Assembly: GCA_030427245.1 (NCBI GenBank)
Contig: JAUHXA010000071.1
Coordinates: forward strand, 1-35,049
Length of the DNA: 35,049 nt
DNA from: Bacteroidia bacterium
Lineage (GTDB): Bacteria > Bacteroidota > Bacteroidia > Chitinophagales > UBA2359
Direction: 5' to 3'
This document shows positions 25,124 through 33,879 of this stretch, piece after piece. The notes below the pieces were generated by a model, which did no database searches, was not told the origin of the DNA, and saw only the letters and a list, made by a program, of their open reading frames with translations. Position numbers and translations under genes: made by a program. The first letter of the stretch is position 1. Each line of letters begins with the position of its first letter.

Positions 25124-27532
25124 CTACCACTCCACTACTACTCCAATACTCGGCAACACATTCCCTACCTCATTCTGAATCAACTTGGTCTGATATCGAG
25201 TCGGGTCATTTACATCCTCCAAAGGTATCCCGTTTTCATCTCGTATTACGGTTAGATTTGGAAAACTGTCAATAGAGTAACCATAAATATTTTCGATATC
25301 AAGATAGAGATTAAGCACAAACTTTTTGAAAAACCATTTTTTGTCAACCCTGACATCCAATTGTTGGTAATTCGGTAGACGTTCTGTATTGATGCGATTG
25401 AAGTCAAAAATGCCCTTATTAGAGGCATCCCAAACACTTTTGAGCGATGAGGTAGCAATATCATAAGGCGTATAAGGCGTTCCTCCCGTAAATCTCCAAC
25501 GCACACCCAATTCCCAATTTTTCTTAAACTTCTTACCCATCGTCATGCTCACCAAATGCCGATTGTCCCAGCTTGCATTGGCATAATCATCCGGATTTTT
25601 ATTCGTGAATTCTGAACGAACAAAAGTATAGGATGCAATCCCGTAGAAACCTTTGAACAGTTTTTGTTGGAATAAGAACTCCAAGCCAAACGCTTTTCCT
25701 TGTGAATCGGGCGAAACGGGCGCATCTCCAATCACTCCAAAATCAGCTCCCAAATTTGCAAGTGAAATGGAATCACGCAATAACATAGGGTAGTCATTGT
25801 ATTTTTTGTAAAAGCCCTCCATGCTAAATTTGGAGTTTTGGGCAGTTTGGTATGCTACACCTGCTACAATGTGCCTATTTTGGATATATCGAATCCCGTT
25901 GTCAACATTGACCAAACTTCCCGTATTGTCTCGATAACCCAGAACAGTATAAGCAGGTAACTGGTAAAAAATTCCAGTATTGAAGTTCAAACTAAATTGT
26001 GGAGAAAGAGCATAAGACAATGACAATCTAGGCGAAAACTGCTCCAAAGGATTGTTCATATCGTCAGAATAACTATTGGCATCCATCCGAAAGCCAAGCG
26101 AAGCAGTCAGTTTGTCCTTCAATAAAGTTTTACTCGCCTGTCCAAAAAGGCTATACTTACTAAAGTCCAGTTTAGAATCGTAATCCACCGTTTGAATCTC
26201 ACCATTTACTTCAATCCGATTGAAGGTGCTGTTGGTATAGGTCGCAGTTTCAAAACCCAAACCATAGTTCAATTTCCAACCATTCATGCGGTTCGTATTC
26301 TCCAACCGAACCTTGTTTTCGATTTCTTCCGATTCATAATCCAACAACAACCCATCCGATATTTTAATATTGTTTTGGTATTTAAAAGCAGAATTACTGA
26401 GGTGATTGCGACTGACAACCAAAGTAGTATAGCCATTTTTGCGGAAGTTCTTGTAGTTCGCTCCAATGGTGTAATTCCATTGGTCTTGTTCGGGCAGGCT
26501 ATTGAGCAAAAACTGTTGATCTTCGGTTTCGTTGGCTTCGAGATTGAGACCCAAATTGTCGATTGCCCCCAAGCCTATGATGGTCAGTTGATTGCTCTCG
26601 TCCAGTTGGAATTTGGTTTTGAATTGAAAATCATTGTAGGTCGGCAAAAAAGGAAGCTCTAATGCCTGAAACAAAAACTGCAAATACGACCGTCGAAAAG
26701 AGGCTATAAAAGTAGCTTTTTTACCAAGTGGACCTTCTGCAGTCAGCCCTGCATCGCTTGAACCCAATGTAAAATTGAATCCCAAACGATCGCTCCTTCC
26801 CTCTCGCTGCTGAATTTCCATAATCGAACTCAAAGCATTGCCTCTATTGGCAGGAAATGCGCCTGTATAAAAATCCACGTTTTTGACAAAATTCACATTT
26901 ATCAAGCCCACAGGACCACCCGTTGAGCCTTGTGTCGCAAAGTGATTGATATTCGGTACTTCAATGCCATCTATATAAAAACGGTTTTCGCTAGGTCCGC
27001 CACCTCTGATAATGATATCATTGCGAAAACTAACCGATGAAGCAACACCTGGCAATGACTGAATAGCTTTGGAAATGTCTCTATTGCCACCAGGATTTCG
27101 TTGGATTTCATTCACTCCAATACTTTGCAGCGAAAGTGGGCTTTCTTCTGTCTGTACAAAAGGGTTCGCTTTTACAACCACCTCCTTGAGTTCTTCGGTG
27201 GCAGGTTCGAGTGGAATATCAATTTCGGCAGGTTTGGAGTTAAATACCTGTATCTCAAATACTGCTTTGGTTTTATATCCCACAAAACTCGCTTCAAGAT
27301 TGTATAAATCGGGTTCTAAATTGGTGAGTTCGTAGCGTCCATCTATATCCGTAGTCGTCCCTATTGTCGTTCCCTGCAAGACTACATTCGCAAAGGGAAT
27401 TGCCTCATTGTTAATCGGGTCAAATACCTTTCCTCGAATGATGCCTGTTTGGGCGAAGAGTACAGTTGAAGATAATAATAGAATGAGGGCAAATAGTGAT
27501 AGAAGGAAAAAATGAAAGTGTGGTTTATTCAT
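25124..27532 (-). CDS. TonB-dependent receptor
   Basis: Outer-membrane TonB-dependent transporter, 802 residues. The signal peptide ends near residue 28 (STVLFAQ). A carboxypeptidase-regulatory-like domain follows (IIRGKVFDPINNEAIPFANV, TDIDGRYELTNLEPDLY). The plug has ISKAIQSLPGVASSV, IIIRGGGPSENRFYIDGIEV and GAFPANRGNALSS; the barrel ends in GVVVEW with a terminal aromatic residue. It is clearly a paralogue type of the receptor at 19623-22064 but diverged. It has no SusD or regulator beside it, so the substrate is unknown. It is divergent from miaE. Confidence 0.93.
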   Translation of the reverse strand: MNKPHFHFFLLSLFALILLLSSTVLFAQTGIIRGKVFDPINNEAIPFANVVLQGTTIGTTTDIDGRYELTNLEPDLYNLEASFVGYKTKAVFEIQVFNSKPAEIDIPLEPATEELKEVVVKANPFVQTEESPLSLQSIGVNEIQRNPGGNRDISKAIQSLPGVASSVSFRNDIIIRGGGPSENRFYIDGIEVPNINHFATQGSTGGPVGLINVNFVKNVDFYTGAFPANRGNALSSIMEIQQREGRSDRLGFNFTLGSSDAGLTAEGPLGKKATFIASFRRSYLQFLFQALELPFLPTYNDFQFKTKFQLDESNQLTIIGLGAIDNLGLNLEANETEDQQFLLNSLPEQDQWNYTIGANYKNFRKNGYTTLVVSRNHLSNSAFKYQNNIKISDGLLLDYESEEIENKVRLENTNRMNGWKLNYGLGFETATYTNSTFNRIEVNGEIQTVDYDSKLDFSKYSLFGQASKTLLKDKLTASLGFRMDANSYSDDMNNPLEQFSPRLSLSYALSPQFSLNFNTGIFYQLPAYTVLGYRDNTGSLVNVDNGIRYIQNRHIVAGVAYQTAQNSKFSMEGFYKKYNDYPMLLRDSISLANLGADFGVIGDAPVSPDSQGKAFGLEFLFQQKLFKGFYGIASYTFVRSEFTNKNPDDYANASWDNRHLVSMTMGKKFKKNWELGVRWRFTGGTPYTPYDIATSSLKSVWDASNKGIFDFNRINTERLPNYQQLDVRVDKKWFFKKFVLNLYLDIENIYGYSIDSFPNLTVIRDENGIPLEDVNDPTRYQTKLIQNEVGNVLPSIGVVVEW

Positions 27533-27682
27533 AGTTGTTTTTACCTATATTGAAGCAGAAAGATAGGTAGAACTGTTTTAGGAGAAAATTGTTTGACCAT
27601 TTTATAGCTATTTTTTCATAACTCGAAAGTATTTCATAAACTGTCCAAAATTTTAGCTGTCAAGAATAAGCTCAAAATAGTT

Positions 27683-27713
27683 TTTGATTTATGAAAGCGA
27701 AACTCTATTTTTG
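27683..27713 (+). promoter_or_regulatory. Bacteroidota-type promoter of miaE
   Basis: TTTG (27683-27686), 19 nt, then TATTTTTG (27706-27713): an exact match to TTTG-N19-TAnnTTTG, the primary sigma-factor consensus of Bacteroidota. The start codon of miaE lies 29 nt downstream. Confidence 0.65.
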
Positions 27714-27742
27714 ACCAAAATACTCATATCAATCAAATAGTT

Positions 27743-28330
27743 ATGTCCATTCTCCGACTTCAATTACCAACAGACCCCCGATGGGTCGACCTTGCGGGAA
27801 AAAGCCTCGAATTCATTCTCACAGACCACGCCTATTGTGAGCAGAAAGCTGCCTCTACCTGCATTTCCTTGATTCAACTCTATCCAGATAAAACTGAATT
27901 GGTTGAACAACTTGCGCCCATTGTCACCGAAGAATGGGGACATTTTCGCATGGTTTTGCAGCAAATGAAAAAACGCAATATCTCTCTCGGCAGGCAACGA
28001 AAGGATGAGTACGTGCGAGAACTCCGCAAATTTTTGACCGTAGGAGACAGTAAAGACAACCGTCTTTTAGATATGCTGTTGATGGCAGGACTCATCGAAG
28101 CACGAAGCTGTGAACGCTTCAAATTGCTTTGGAAAAACATTGGTGATGAAGAACTAAGCGAGTTTTACTACAAGCTTATGGTATCAGAGGCAGGACATTA
28201 TACCCTTTTCCTTGGGTTGGCTCGCACCTATTTCAGCGAAGAAAAGGTGAAAGCTCGTTGGGCGGAATGGTTGGAATACGAAAAGAAGGTGATGGATGGA
28301 TTGGCGGTGAGAGGAGATAGGATACACTAA
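27743..28330 (+). CDS. miaE: tRNA-(ms2io6A)-hydroxylase family protein
   Basis: MiaE-type non-haem diiron monooxygenase that hydroxylates the isopentenyl side chain of ms2i6A37 in tRNA. 195 residues, close to family length. The ferritin-like four-helix bundle ligands are visible as DHAYCEQKAAS, EEWGHFRMV (ExxH), EARSCERF and EAGHYTLF (ExxH). It is cytoplasmic. It is a single gene with its own promoter and a 3' inverted repeat. Close ferritin-like homologues exist, so the substrate is inferred from overall similarity. Confidence 0.9.
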   Translation: MSILRLQLPTDPRWVDLAGKSLEFILTDHAYCEQKAASTCISLIQLYPDKTELVEQLAPIVTEEWGHFRMVLQQMKKRNISLGRQRKDEYVRELRKFLTVGDSKDNRLLDMLLMAGLIEARSCERFKLLWKNIGDEELSEFYYKLMVSEAGHYTLFLGLARTYFSEEKVKARWAEWLEYEKKVMDGLAVRGDRIH

Positions 28331-28374
28331 AAATTCAAAGGTAAATTTCAAATACAAATTCAAAAGAGTTTTCT

Positions 28375-28420
28375 GCTTCAATTGTGGTCGAAACATAAAT
28401 GTATTGGTGACAATTGAAGC
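28375..28420. terminator. Hairpin downstream of miaE
   Basis: GCTTCAATTGT (28375-28385) and ACAATTGAAGC (28410-28420) are perfect 11-bp inverted repeats. The 24-nt loop contains a small ACAT-aa-ATGT hairpin. No T run follows beyond TAATTTTC, so termination is likely but not certain. Confidence 0.5.
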
Positions 28421-28490
28421 TAATTTTCTCAAAAATCTCTCCATCCAGCGTCTTTCCGCTCAAATTCTACACCAAGGGAGCCAAAAAAAC

Positions 28491-28521
28491 TTTATGTCTC
28501 CGAGTCTCTGTGTTCAATTTG
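28491..28521 (+). promoter_or_regulatory. Probable promoter of the lamin-tail protein gene
   Basis: TTTA (28491-28494), 19 nt, then TCAATTTG (28514-28521): one mismatch in each box of the Bacteroidota consensus, with exact spacing. The start codon is 53 nt downstream. Confidence 0.35.
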
Positions 28522-28574
28522 TAGGAATAAATCGTAATTTTAGCTTTTTAGCTTCAAAAACAAAAGCTACTATC

Positions 28575-31500
28575 ATGCGTCTATTCCCAATATACCTTTT
28601 GCTGAGTCTATTCACCTTCAATAGCTTCGCACAAAACAGCCTTAATTGTGCTGAACTCAATCCCGACACTTACACCCTTTGCGAAGACTTCAATGATGGA
28701 GATTTTACCAATACGCCCTTTTGGAGTGGTGATACGGCAGATTGGACCATAATAGACGGACAACTCCAATCCAATGGGCCAGCCGTTTCAGGTACTTTCT
28801 TGCAGTTGACCACCCCCTCAACAGCCGTTGCTAATACCGAATGGCAGTTTTTCGCCAACCCCCGACTCAGCACTTCCTCCAACAATTACATGGATGTCTA
28901 TTTGATGTCCACCACCCTCAATCTGAAAGAAACGCCCAGTGGATACTTTGTTCGAATTGGTGGTACGCCCGATGAAGTAAGTTTATTCAGAGCAGACAAT
29001 GGGGAAGAAACCTTAATTATTGACGGAGAAAACGGAACAATCGGTAGCAGCAGCAACAATCCTGTCAGAGTGAAAGTCACCCGTACGATTGAAGGACTAT
29101 GGACATTGCAGCGAGCCTTGGGAGGTGAAAGTGTATTTAGCATTGAAGGAACAGCCACCGATGATACCTACACCAATAGCAGTCAATTTGGGGTGCTGAT
29201 TCGATACAGCCAAACCAATGCTGCTGATTTTTATTTGGACGATGTATTTATTGGCGCAATTGTAGAAGATACAGAAGCTCCAGAAGTGGTCAGTGCAAAC
29301 GCCATCAGCAGCAAGATTATTGAAATCGTATTCAACGAAGCAGTCAGCGCAGAGACGGCTGAAAATGTCAACAATTACCTACTCAACAATACTGAAATTC
29401 CTTCAACGGCAACTCTTGTCAATCCAACTTTAGTGCGTCTTGTCTTTGCCAACTCTCTGCAATCAGGCACCTCCAATGAGCTGCGAATCAACGGTATTGA
29501 AGACTTGGCCGGGAATCCGATGGTTATTGCGAACTTATTGGTGGCTTATTTTGAAGCCCAAGAAGGCGACATTATTATTAGTGAGTTTTTTCCCGACCCT
29601 ACACCTCCAGTGGCTTTGCCCGAATTTGAATTTGTCGAGCTTTACAATCGTAGTGACTTTGACATTCCGCTTGCCGATTGGACCATTTCAGATGCCACTT
29701 CTTCCGCTACTTTGCCACCGATTACGCTTCCTTCAAAATCCTACTTAATCATCTGCGCTCAAGGGGATGCGGCAGCAGCTTATCAATCTTTTGGTAGTGT
29801 AGCAAATGTCAGTTCCTTGCCTTCTCTCAACAACAGCAGCGACGAACTCACCCTTGCCTCCAATGCAGGAATAACCATTCACCAAGTCAATTACAGCAGT
29901 AGTTGGTACAGAGACGACATGAAAGACGATGGTGGCTGGACTTTAGAAATCATCAATCCCGACAACCTTTGCGAAACGCCCAACAATTGGATAGCTTCTT
30001 TGGATACAAAAGGTGGGACTCCTGGGCAGCCCAACAGCGTTTTGGGTTTGTTTCCCGACAATGAAGCACCCAAAATCGTTTCTGCAAATTTGGATGGCGA
30101 CCAAGTCATTGAAGTGACTTTTGACGAAGCCATTGATTTGTTTTCGGCTACCGAAATTTCCAATTACAGTTTAGACAATGGAATTGGGGTACAGTCGGTT
30201 GTAGAAGATTTGCAGATGGTCACGCTATTTTTGGATAGCCCATTGCAGCAAGGAACGCTTTATACACTGACCGTCAATGGCGTTGCAGACTGTGTGGGAA
30301 ATGTGGGGCAAAACTTGCAGATTCAACTGGCAATTCCAGAACCTGCCGATATTTTTGATGTGTTGATTAACGAAATTTATACAGACTTCACCATTCCAGA
30401 TGTCTTCAATGTTCCACAACTGAATCTGCCTGAATCCGAATTTGTGGAGCTTTACAACCGCAGCGACAAAACCATTAACCTTGGAGGTTGGTATTTGGCA
30501 GATAGTGGCGACAGCACGATTTTGGACAACTATTTGCTTTTGCCTCAACAATATGTAGTGCTTTGTCCAACGAGCAAAGTCGGCGATTTTTTGGCTTTGG
30601 GCGCACCCACCTTAGGGGTGACAAGTTTTCCGAGTTTGACCAATTCAGGCGAGACCATTCTGTTGTTGAGTCCTTCCCAAAACCTGGTTCATTCGGTTAG
30701 TTATCAAAGTTTTTGGTATCGAGATGAGGTCAAACAAGAAGGTGGTTGGACTTTGGAATTGATAGACCCGAACAATCCTTGTGAAGGGGCAAACAATTGG
30801 CGGGCTTCCAATGCTGCAATAGGTGGAACTCCAGGGTTGCAGAATTCCATACTTGCCGCTAATCCCGACCAAACTTTGCCTGATTTATTGCGAGCAGAAG
30901 CGATTACGGCTACCCAAGTACAGCTTTTTTTCAGCGAAACTTTGAATCCAGAAAACGCCACGGACCTGTCTTTTTACAATGTCGACAAAGGCATCGGACA
31001 GCCGAATGTGGCTATTCTACAAGCTCCGAACTTCAATAGTGTTTTACTCTTGTTGGCAAATCCATTGCAGCCAGACGAGATTTATACGATTACGGTTCAA
31101 AGCGTTACGGACTGTGCGGGCAATGTGATTGGCGCATTGAATCAAGCACCTTTAGGCATTGCGAAAGCTCCAGAAGTGGGCGATTTGGTCATCAATGAAA
31201 TCCTATTTAATCCTATTAGTGGTGGTGTTGATTTTGTGGAACTCTACAACAAGTCCAACAAAATCATACAGCTTTTTGGTTGGTTATTGGCGAATGTGGA
31301 CCTTGACGAAAACCCCGATTCGCTGATTAATTTGTCTCCCATCACAGAACAACGCTATTCGCTCTATCCGAATCAATACCTCGTTTTGACCGAAAATGTG
31401 AACCAAGTTCGGACTTATTATGGACGCTGCAACAACCTACCAACTGGTGGTTTTTTGACCACTGATTTGCCGACTTACGATGATAGGGAAGGGGTTGTAG

Positions 31501-32042
31501 CGATTACGGAACCTTTCCGCACCATTATTTTAGACCAAGTGCACTATTACGATGATTGGCATTATTCCCTTCTCCGTGATGAGAACGGGGTGTCTTTGGA
31601 GCGGATTGATGTCAATGCCCCTTCACAAGATTCCAACAATTGGCAATCGGCTTCTGAAGGCGTTTGTTTTGGAACTCCGGGATATCAAAATTCACAATTT
31701 TTTGCACCTACTGACAATGGCAAAAACATCAGTGTTGAACCCACTTCATTCTCTCCGAATGGTGATGGATTCAAAGACTTCACCACGATTCAATACCAAT
31801 TCGACCAAACGGGCTTTACGGTCAATATTTCGATTTTTGACAGTCGTGGCCAAGAGGTGCGACAATTGGTGCAGAGTGCCTTTGCAGGGAACAGTGGGAA
31901 TTTCAAATGGGATGGCATTACGGATGATGGTGAGAAGGCTCGTTTGGGGATTTATATTGTGTTTGTAGAGGCGTATGATTTGGAAGGAAATCGGGAAACG
32001 TGGAAGGAGACAGTGGTGGTTGGAGGGAACTTGGATCGATAG
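28575..32042 (+). CDS. Secreted multidomain protein with three lamin-tail domains
   Basis: 1155 residues from the ATG at 28575, which begins a signal peptide (MRLFPIYLLLSLFTFNSFAQ); longer upstream readings lack one. Residues about 20-225 are a laminin-G/concanavalin-like module (CEDFNDGDF). Then three units of SbsA-like Ig domain plus lamin-tail domain: Ig near 233, 497 and 765 (EAPEVVSAN, EAPKIVSAN), lamin-tail near 330, 594 and 868 (SEFEFVELYNRSD-type, INEIYTD, VINEILFNPISGG). The last 105 residues are FlgD/gliding-type Ig (SFSPNGDGFKDFT, GIYIVFVEAYDLEGN). The C-terminus combines the SPNGDG start of type B T9SS tails with a FlgD-like end, so T9SS export is likely but the signal class is unclear. 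A surface or extracellular role is inferred; lamin-tail domains in bacteria are linked to membrane- or nuclease-associated proteins. Confidence 0.85.
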   Translation: MRLFPIYLLLSLFTFNSFAQNSLNCAELNPDTYTLCEDFNDGDFTNTPFWSGDTADWTIIDGQLQSNGPAVSGTFLQLTTPSTAVANTEWQFFANPRLSTSSNNYMDVYLMSTTLNLKETPSGYFVRIGGTPDEVSLFRADNGEETLIIDGENGTIGSSSNNPVRVKVTRTIEGLWTLQRALGGESVFSIEGTATDDTYTNSSQFGVLIRYSQTNAADFYLDDVFIGAIVEDTEAPEVVSANAISSKIIEIVFNEAVSAETAENVNNYLLNNTEIPSTATLVNPTLVRLVFANSLQSGTSNELRINGIEDLAGNPMVIANLLVAYFEAQEGDIIISEFFPDPTPPVALPEFEFVELYNRSDFDIPLADWTISDATSSATLPPITLPSKSYLIICAQGDAAAAYQSFGSVANVSSLPSLNNSSDELTLASNAGITIHQVNYSSSWYRDDMKDDGGWTLEIINPDNLCETPNNWIASLDTKGGTPGQPNSVLGLFPDNEAPKIVSANLDGDQVIEVTFDEAIDLFSATEISNYSLDNGIGVQSVVEDLQMVTLFLDSPLQQGTLYTLTVNGVADCVGNVGQNLQIQLAIPEPADIFDVLINEIYTDFTIPDVFNVPQLNLPESEFVELYNRSDKTINLGGWYLADSGDSTILDNYLLLPQQYVVLCPTSKVGDFLALGAPTLGVTSFPSLTNSGETILLLSPSQNLVHSVSYQSFWYRDEVKQEGGWTLELIDPNNPCEGANNWRASNAAIGGTPGLQNSILAANPDQTLPDLLRAEAITATQVQLFFSETLNPENATDLSFYNVDKGIGQPNVAILQAPNFNSVLLLLANPLQPDEIYTITVQSVTDCAGNVIGALNQAPLGIAKAPEVGDLVINEILFNPISGGVDFVELYNKSNKIIQLFGWLLANVDLDENPDSLINLSPITEQRYSLYPNQYLVLTENVNQVRTYYGRCNNLPTGGFLTTDLPTYDDREGVVAITEPFRTIILDQVHYYDDWHYSLLRDENGVSLERIDVNAPSQDSNNWQSASEGVCFGTPGYQNSQFFAPTDNGKNISVEPTSFSPNGDGFKDFTTIQYQFDQTGFTVNISIFDSRGQEVRQLVQSAFAGNSGNFKWDGITDDGEKARLGIYIVFVEAYDLEGNRETWKETVVVGGNLDR

Positions 32043-32188
32043 GTTTTACTCAACGTGGAGAAATTGAAGGTCGTAAGTTCTAATGCTTAATTTGTTCAAT
32101 ATCTGACACTCTCTAGCTGATCCAAAATCAATTGTGTTGCGTAAGTGTTTTATAGGGAAATATCTACAAAACAAAATTTACGAAACAA

Positions 32189-33196
32189 ATGAAACGTACT
32201 TACTCTTTTATCATCGCCTTGCTTTTCATCAGCATTGAAGTATTTGGTCAAGCTGCACCCCAAAAATATGTGTTCATCGAACACTTTACCAATACCCGTT
32301 GCAGCACCTGTGCTTCTCGAAATCCTGCATTTTTTGATGTAATTCACGCTCCCGAAAACGAGGGCAAAATTCACCACATTGCCGTTCACCCACCTTACCC
32401 TTATCTACAATGTGCTTTTTACCAACACAATACCAACGACAACCTGAGCCGAACCGAATTTTATGGTGTATTCGGAACACCTCAAATTTATGTTTGGGGA
32501 GATAGAAATTTGGAAGGCAGTAAATTGTTGACCCAAACACGTTTGAACACCTTTTTGAATCAAACGGCTTCTATTGAAGTGATTGTAAATGAAGAAACCA
32601 ATGGGAGTTCACGCACCGTAGGAATAGAGGTCAAAAGTTACGAAAACATGGAAGGAAGTGATTTGAAACTTTTTGCAGCAGTTGTAGAAAAAGAGGTTCA
32701 ATACAATGCGCCAAATGGCGAAAACGAGCACTTCAATGTATTTCGTAAAATGCTTCCTGATTTAGATGGAATAGACTTCAATCCTGCTGCAATTGGAGAT
32801 AGTAAAACCTTCAATTTTAGCTATGAGTTGGACAGTGAATGGGATGCTTCTCAAATATATGTAGTGGCGTTTGTTCAAAATGTGACCACAAAAGAGGTCT
32901 TGAACTCAGGTACACCTTTTGATGCTGTAACCACGGATATTGAAGAAAGTGTGTTGAGCAAAAATGTGGTCCTGTATCCCAATCCTACCAACGACTTTAT
33001 TCACTTTCAAGTGAATGAACTTTCTTTGGACATTGAGGAAGTGGCGATTTACAATAACAGTGGCGTTTTGATGCAATCTTTTGAAGGGAGTCCTGCAAGT
33101 CTCCATATTGATGTGCGGGCTTATCCGACAGGGATTTATTTTGTGAAATTGAAGTCGGGTGAGGATGTGGTTTATCGGAAAGTGGTGGTTCGGTAA
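32189..33196 (+). CDS. Omp28/thioredoxin-like secreted protein with T9SS tail
   Basis: 335 residues. The signal peptide ends near residue 20 (ISIEVFGQ). A thioredoxin-like Omp28 domain follows: FIEHFTNTRCSTCASRNP with Cys38-x-x-Cys41, and GVFGTPQIYVWGD carrying the cis-Pro-type loop. A beta-sandwich occupies about 130-245. The last 80 residues are a type A T9SS sorting domain (NVVLYPNPTNDFIHFQV to KVVVR). The protein should be exported by T9SS and surface-anchored or released; a redox or disulfide role is suggested by the CxxC but unproven. It follows the lamin-tail gene by about 145 bp on the same strand and may be separately transcribed. Confidence 0.87.
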   Translation: MKRTYSFIIALLFISIEVFGQAAPQKYVFIEHFTNTRCSTCASRNPAFFDVIHAPENEGKIHHIAVHPPYPYLQCAFYQHNTNDNLSRTEFYGVFGTPQIYVWGDRNLEGSKLLTQTRLNTFLNQTASIEVIVNEETNGSSRTVGIEVKSYENMEGSDLKLFAAVVEKEVQYNAPNGENEHFNVFRKMLPDLDGIDFNPAAIGDSKTFNFSYELDSEWDASQIYVVAFVQNVTTKEVLNSGTPFDAVTTDIEESVLSKNVVLYPNPTNDFIHFQVNELSLDIEEVAIYNNSGVLMQSFEGSPASLHIDVRAYPTGIYFVKLKSGEDVVYRKVVVR

Positions 33197-33231
33197 TGAT
33201 ATGATTTGATTTTTATTGATTTATATATTTT

Positions 33232-33264
33232 ACAAAGTGACAATTAACTAAATTGTCACTTTGT
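33232..33264. terminator. Bidirectional terminator
   Basis: ACAAAGTGACAAT (33232-33244) and ATTGTCACTTTGT (33252-33264) form a perfect 13-bp stem with a 7-nt loop between convergent genes; the left flank (TATATTTT) gives an A-rich lead and the minus-strand reading a T-poor tail. Confidence 0.75.
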
Positions 33265-33275
33265 GCTTATTTCAT

Positions 33276-33878
33276 TCATTGGATTTTACTCCAATCAAGA
33301 AATTTAGCAGCTTCAATTCGTTCAATCATCAAGTGTTTGGCATGATTCAGAAAAACCTCTTCTATTTTTCTTATGATAGGAAAAACCTTAAAAAGCCACT
33401 GAAAAATTTTTCCTACAAATTTCGTATCTCCTCCTGATAATTTTTTATCGGCTGATTTCAGAAACTCGTCTCCCTGTTTTTTAGCCTTTTTCAGTTGAGG
33501 TTTATAGCGTACATTAGCATCGAATGTAATGTAATCCAGTACGCTAGTGGTTTCTTTTATGTCTGCTATCATTAGGTCTAAGACGCTATTAAAAGATTTT
33601 TGGGATTTGGTATAAGCTATTATTAACGTACTATCTTCTTTAAAAGAATGCTGACCCTTTGCATCTTTAAATCTTTTTAGCCGAGATACCATTTCTTCGT
33701 GGTCTTCTTTGATTTCTGTTAGATGTTTGATAAAAACCCGTTTAGAAAATTTCTTTTTGAACTTTTCAACTACTTCTTTGGTCATCTTTTTGTGGTCTGT
33801 AGTATCTTGAGCCAATAGAGGAGTCGTCGTTATAGAAAGGACTATTATACTAATTATAAATAAAAACAACTTGTTCAT
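33276..33878 (-). CDS. Exported helical protein of unknown function, paired with a caspase
   Basis: 200 residues. The ATG at 33878 starts a signal peptide (MNKLFLFIISIIVLSITTTP, cleavage near LLAQ). An ATG at 33932 would overlap the caspase gene and spoil the signal. The mature part is almost all helical and lysine-rich (KEVVEKFKKKFSKRVFIKHL, KKAKKQGDEFLKSADKKLSG) with a hydrophobic stretch near the end (FQWLFKVFPIIRKI). No family recognised. One base separates it from the caspase stop (TAA-C-ATG), so the two are almost surely one transcript with coupled translation. It could be a partner, substrate or inhibitor of the caspase, but one is exported and the other looks cytoplasmic. Confidence 0.65.
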   Translation of the reverse strand: MNKLFLFIISIIVLSITTTPLLAQDTTDHKKMTKEVVEKFKKKFSKRVFIKHLTEIKEDHEEMVSRLKRFKDAKGQHSFKEDSTLIIAYTKSQKSFNSVLDLMIADIKETTSVLDYITFDANVRYKPQLKKAKKQGDEFLKSADKKLSGGDTKFVGKIFQWLFKVFPIIRKIEEVFLNHAKHLMIERIEAAKFLDWSKIQ

Positions 33879-33879
33879 G

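Noticed and set aside
28441-28530. GTCTCCGAGTCTCTGTGTT-like stretch as a dispersed repeat
   Set aside because: Only one copy in the window; it lies between promoter boxes and cannot be called a repeat from this sequence alone.
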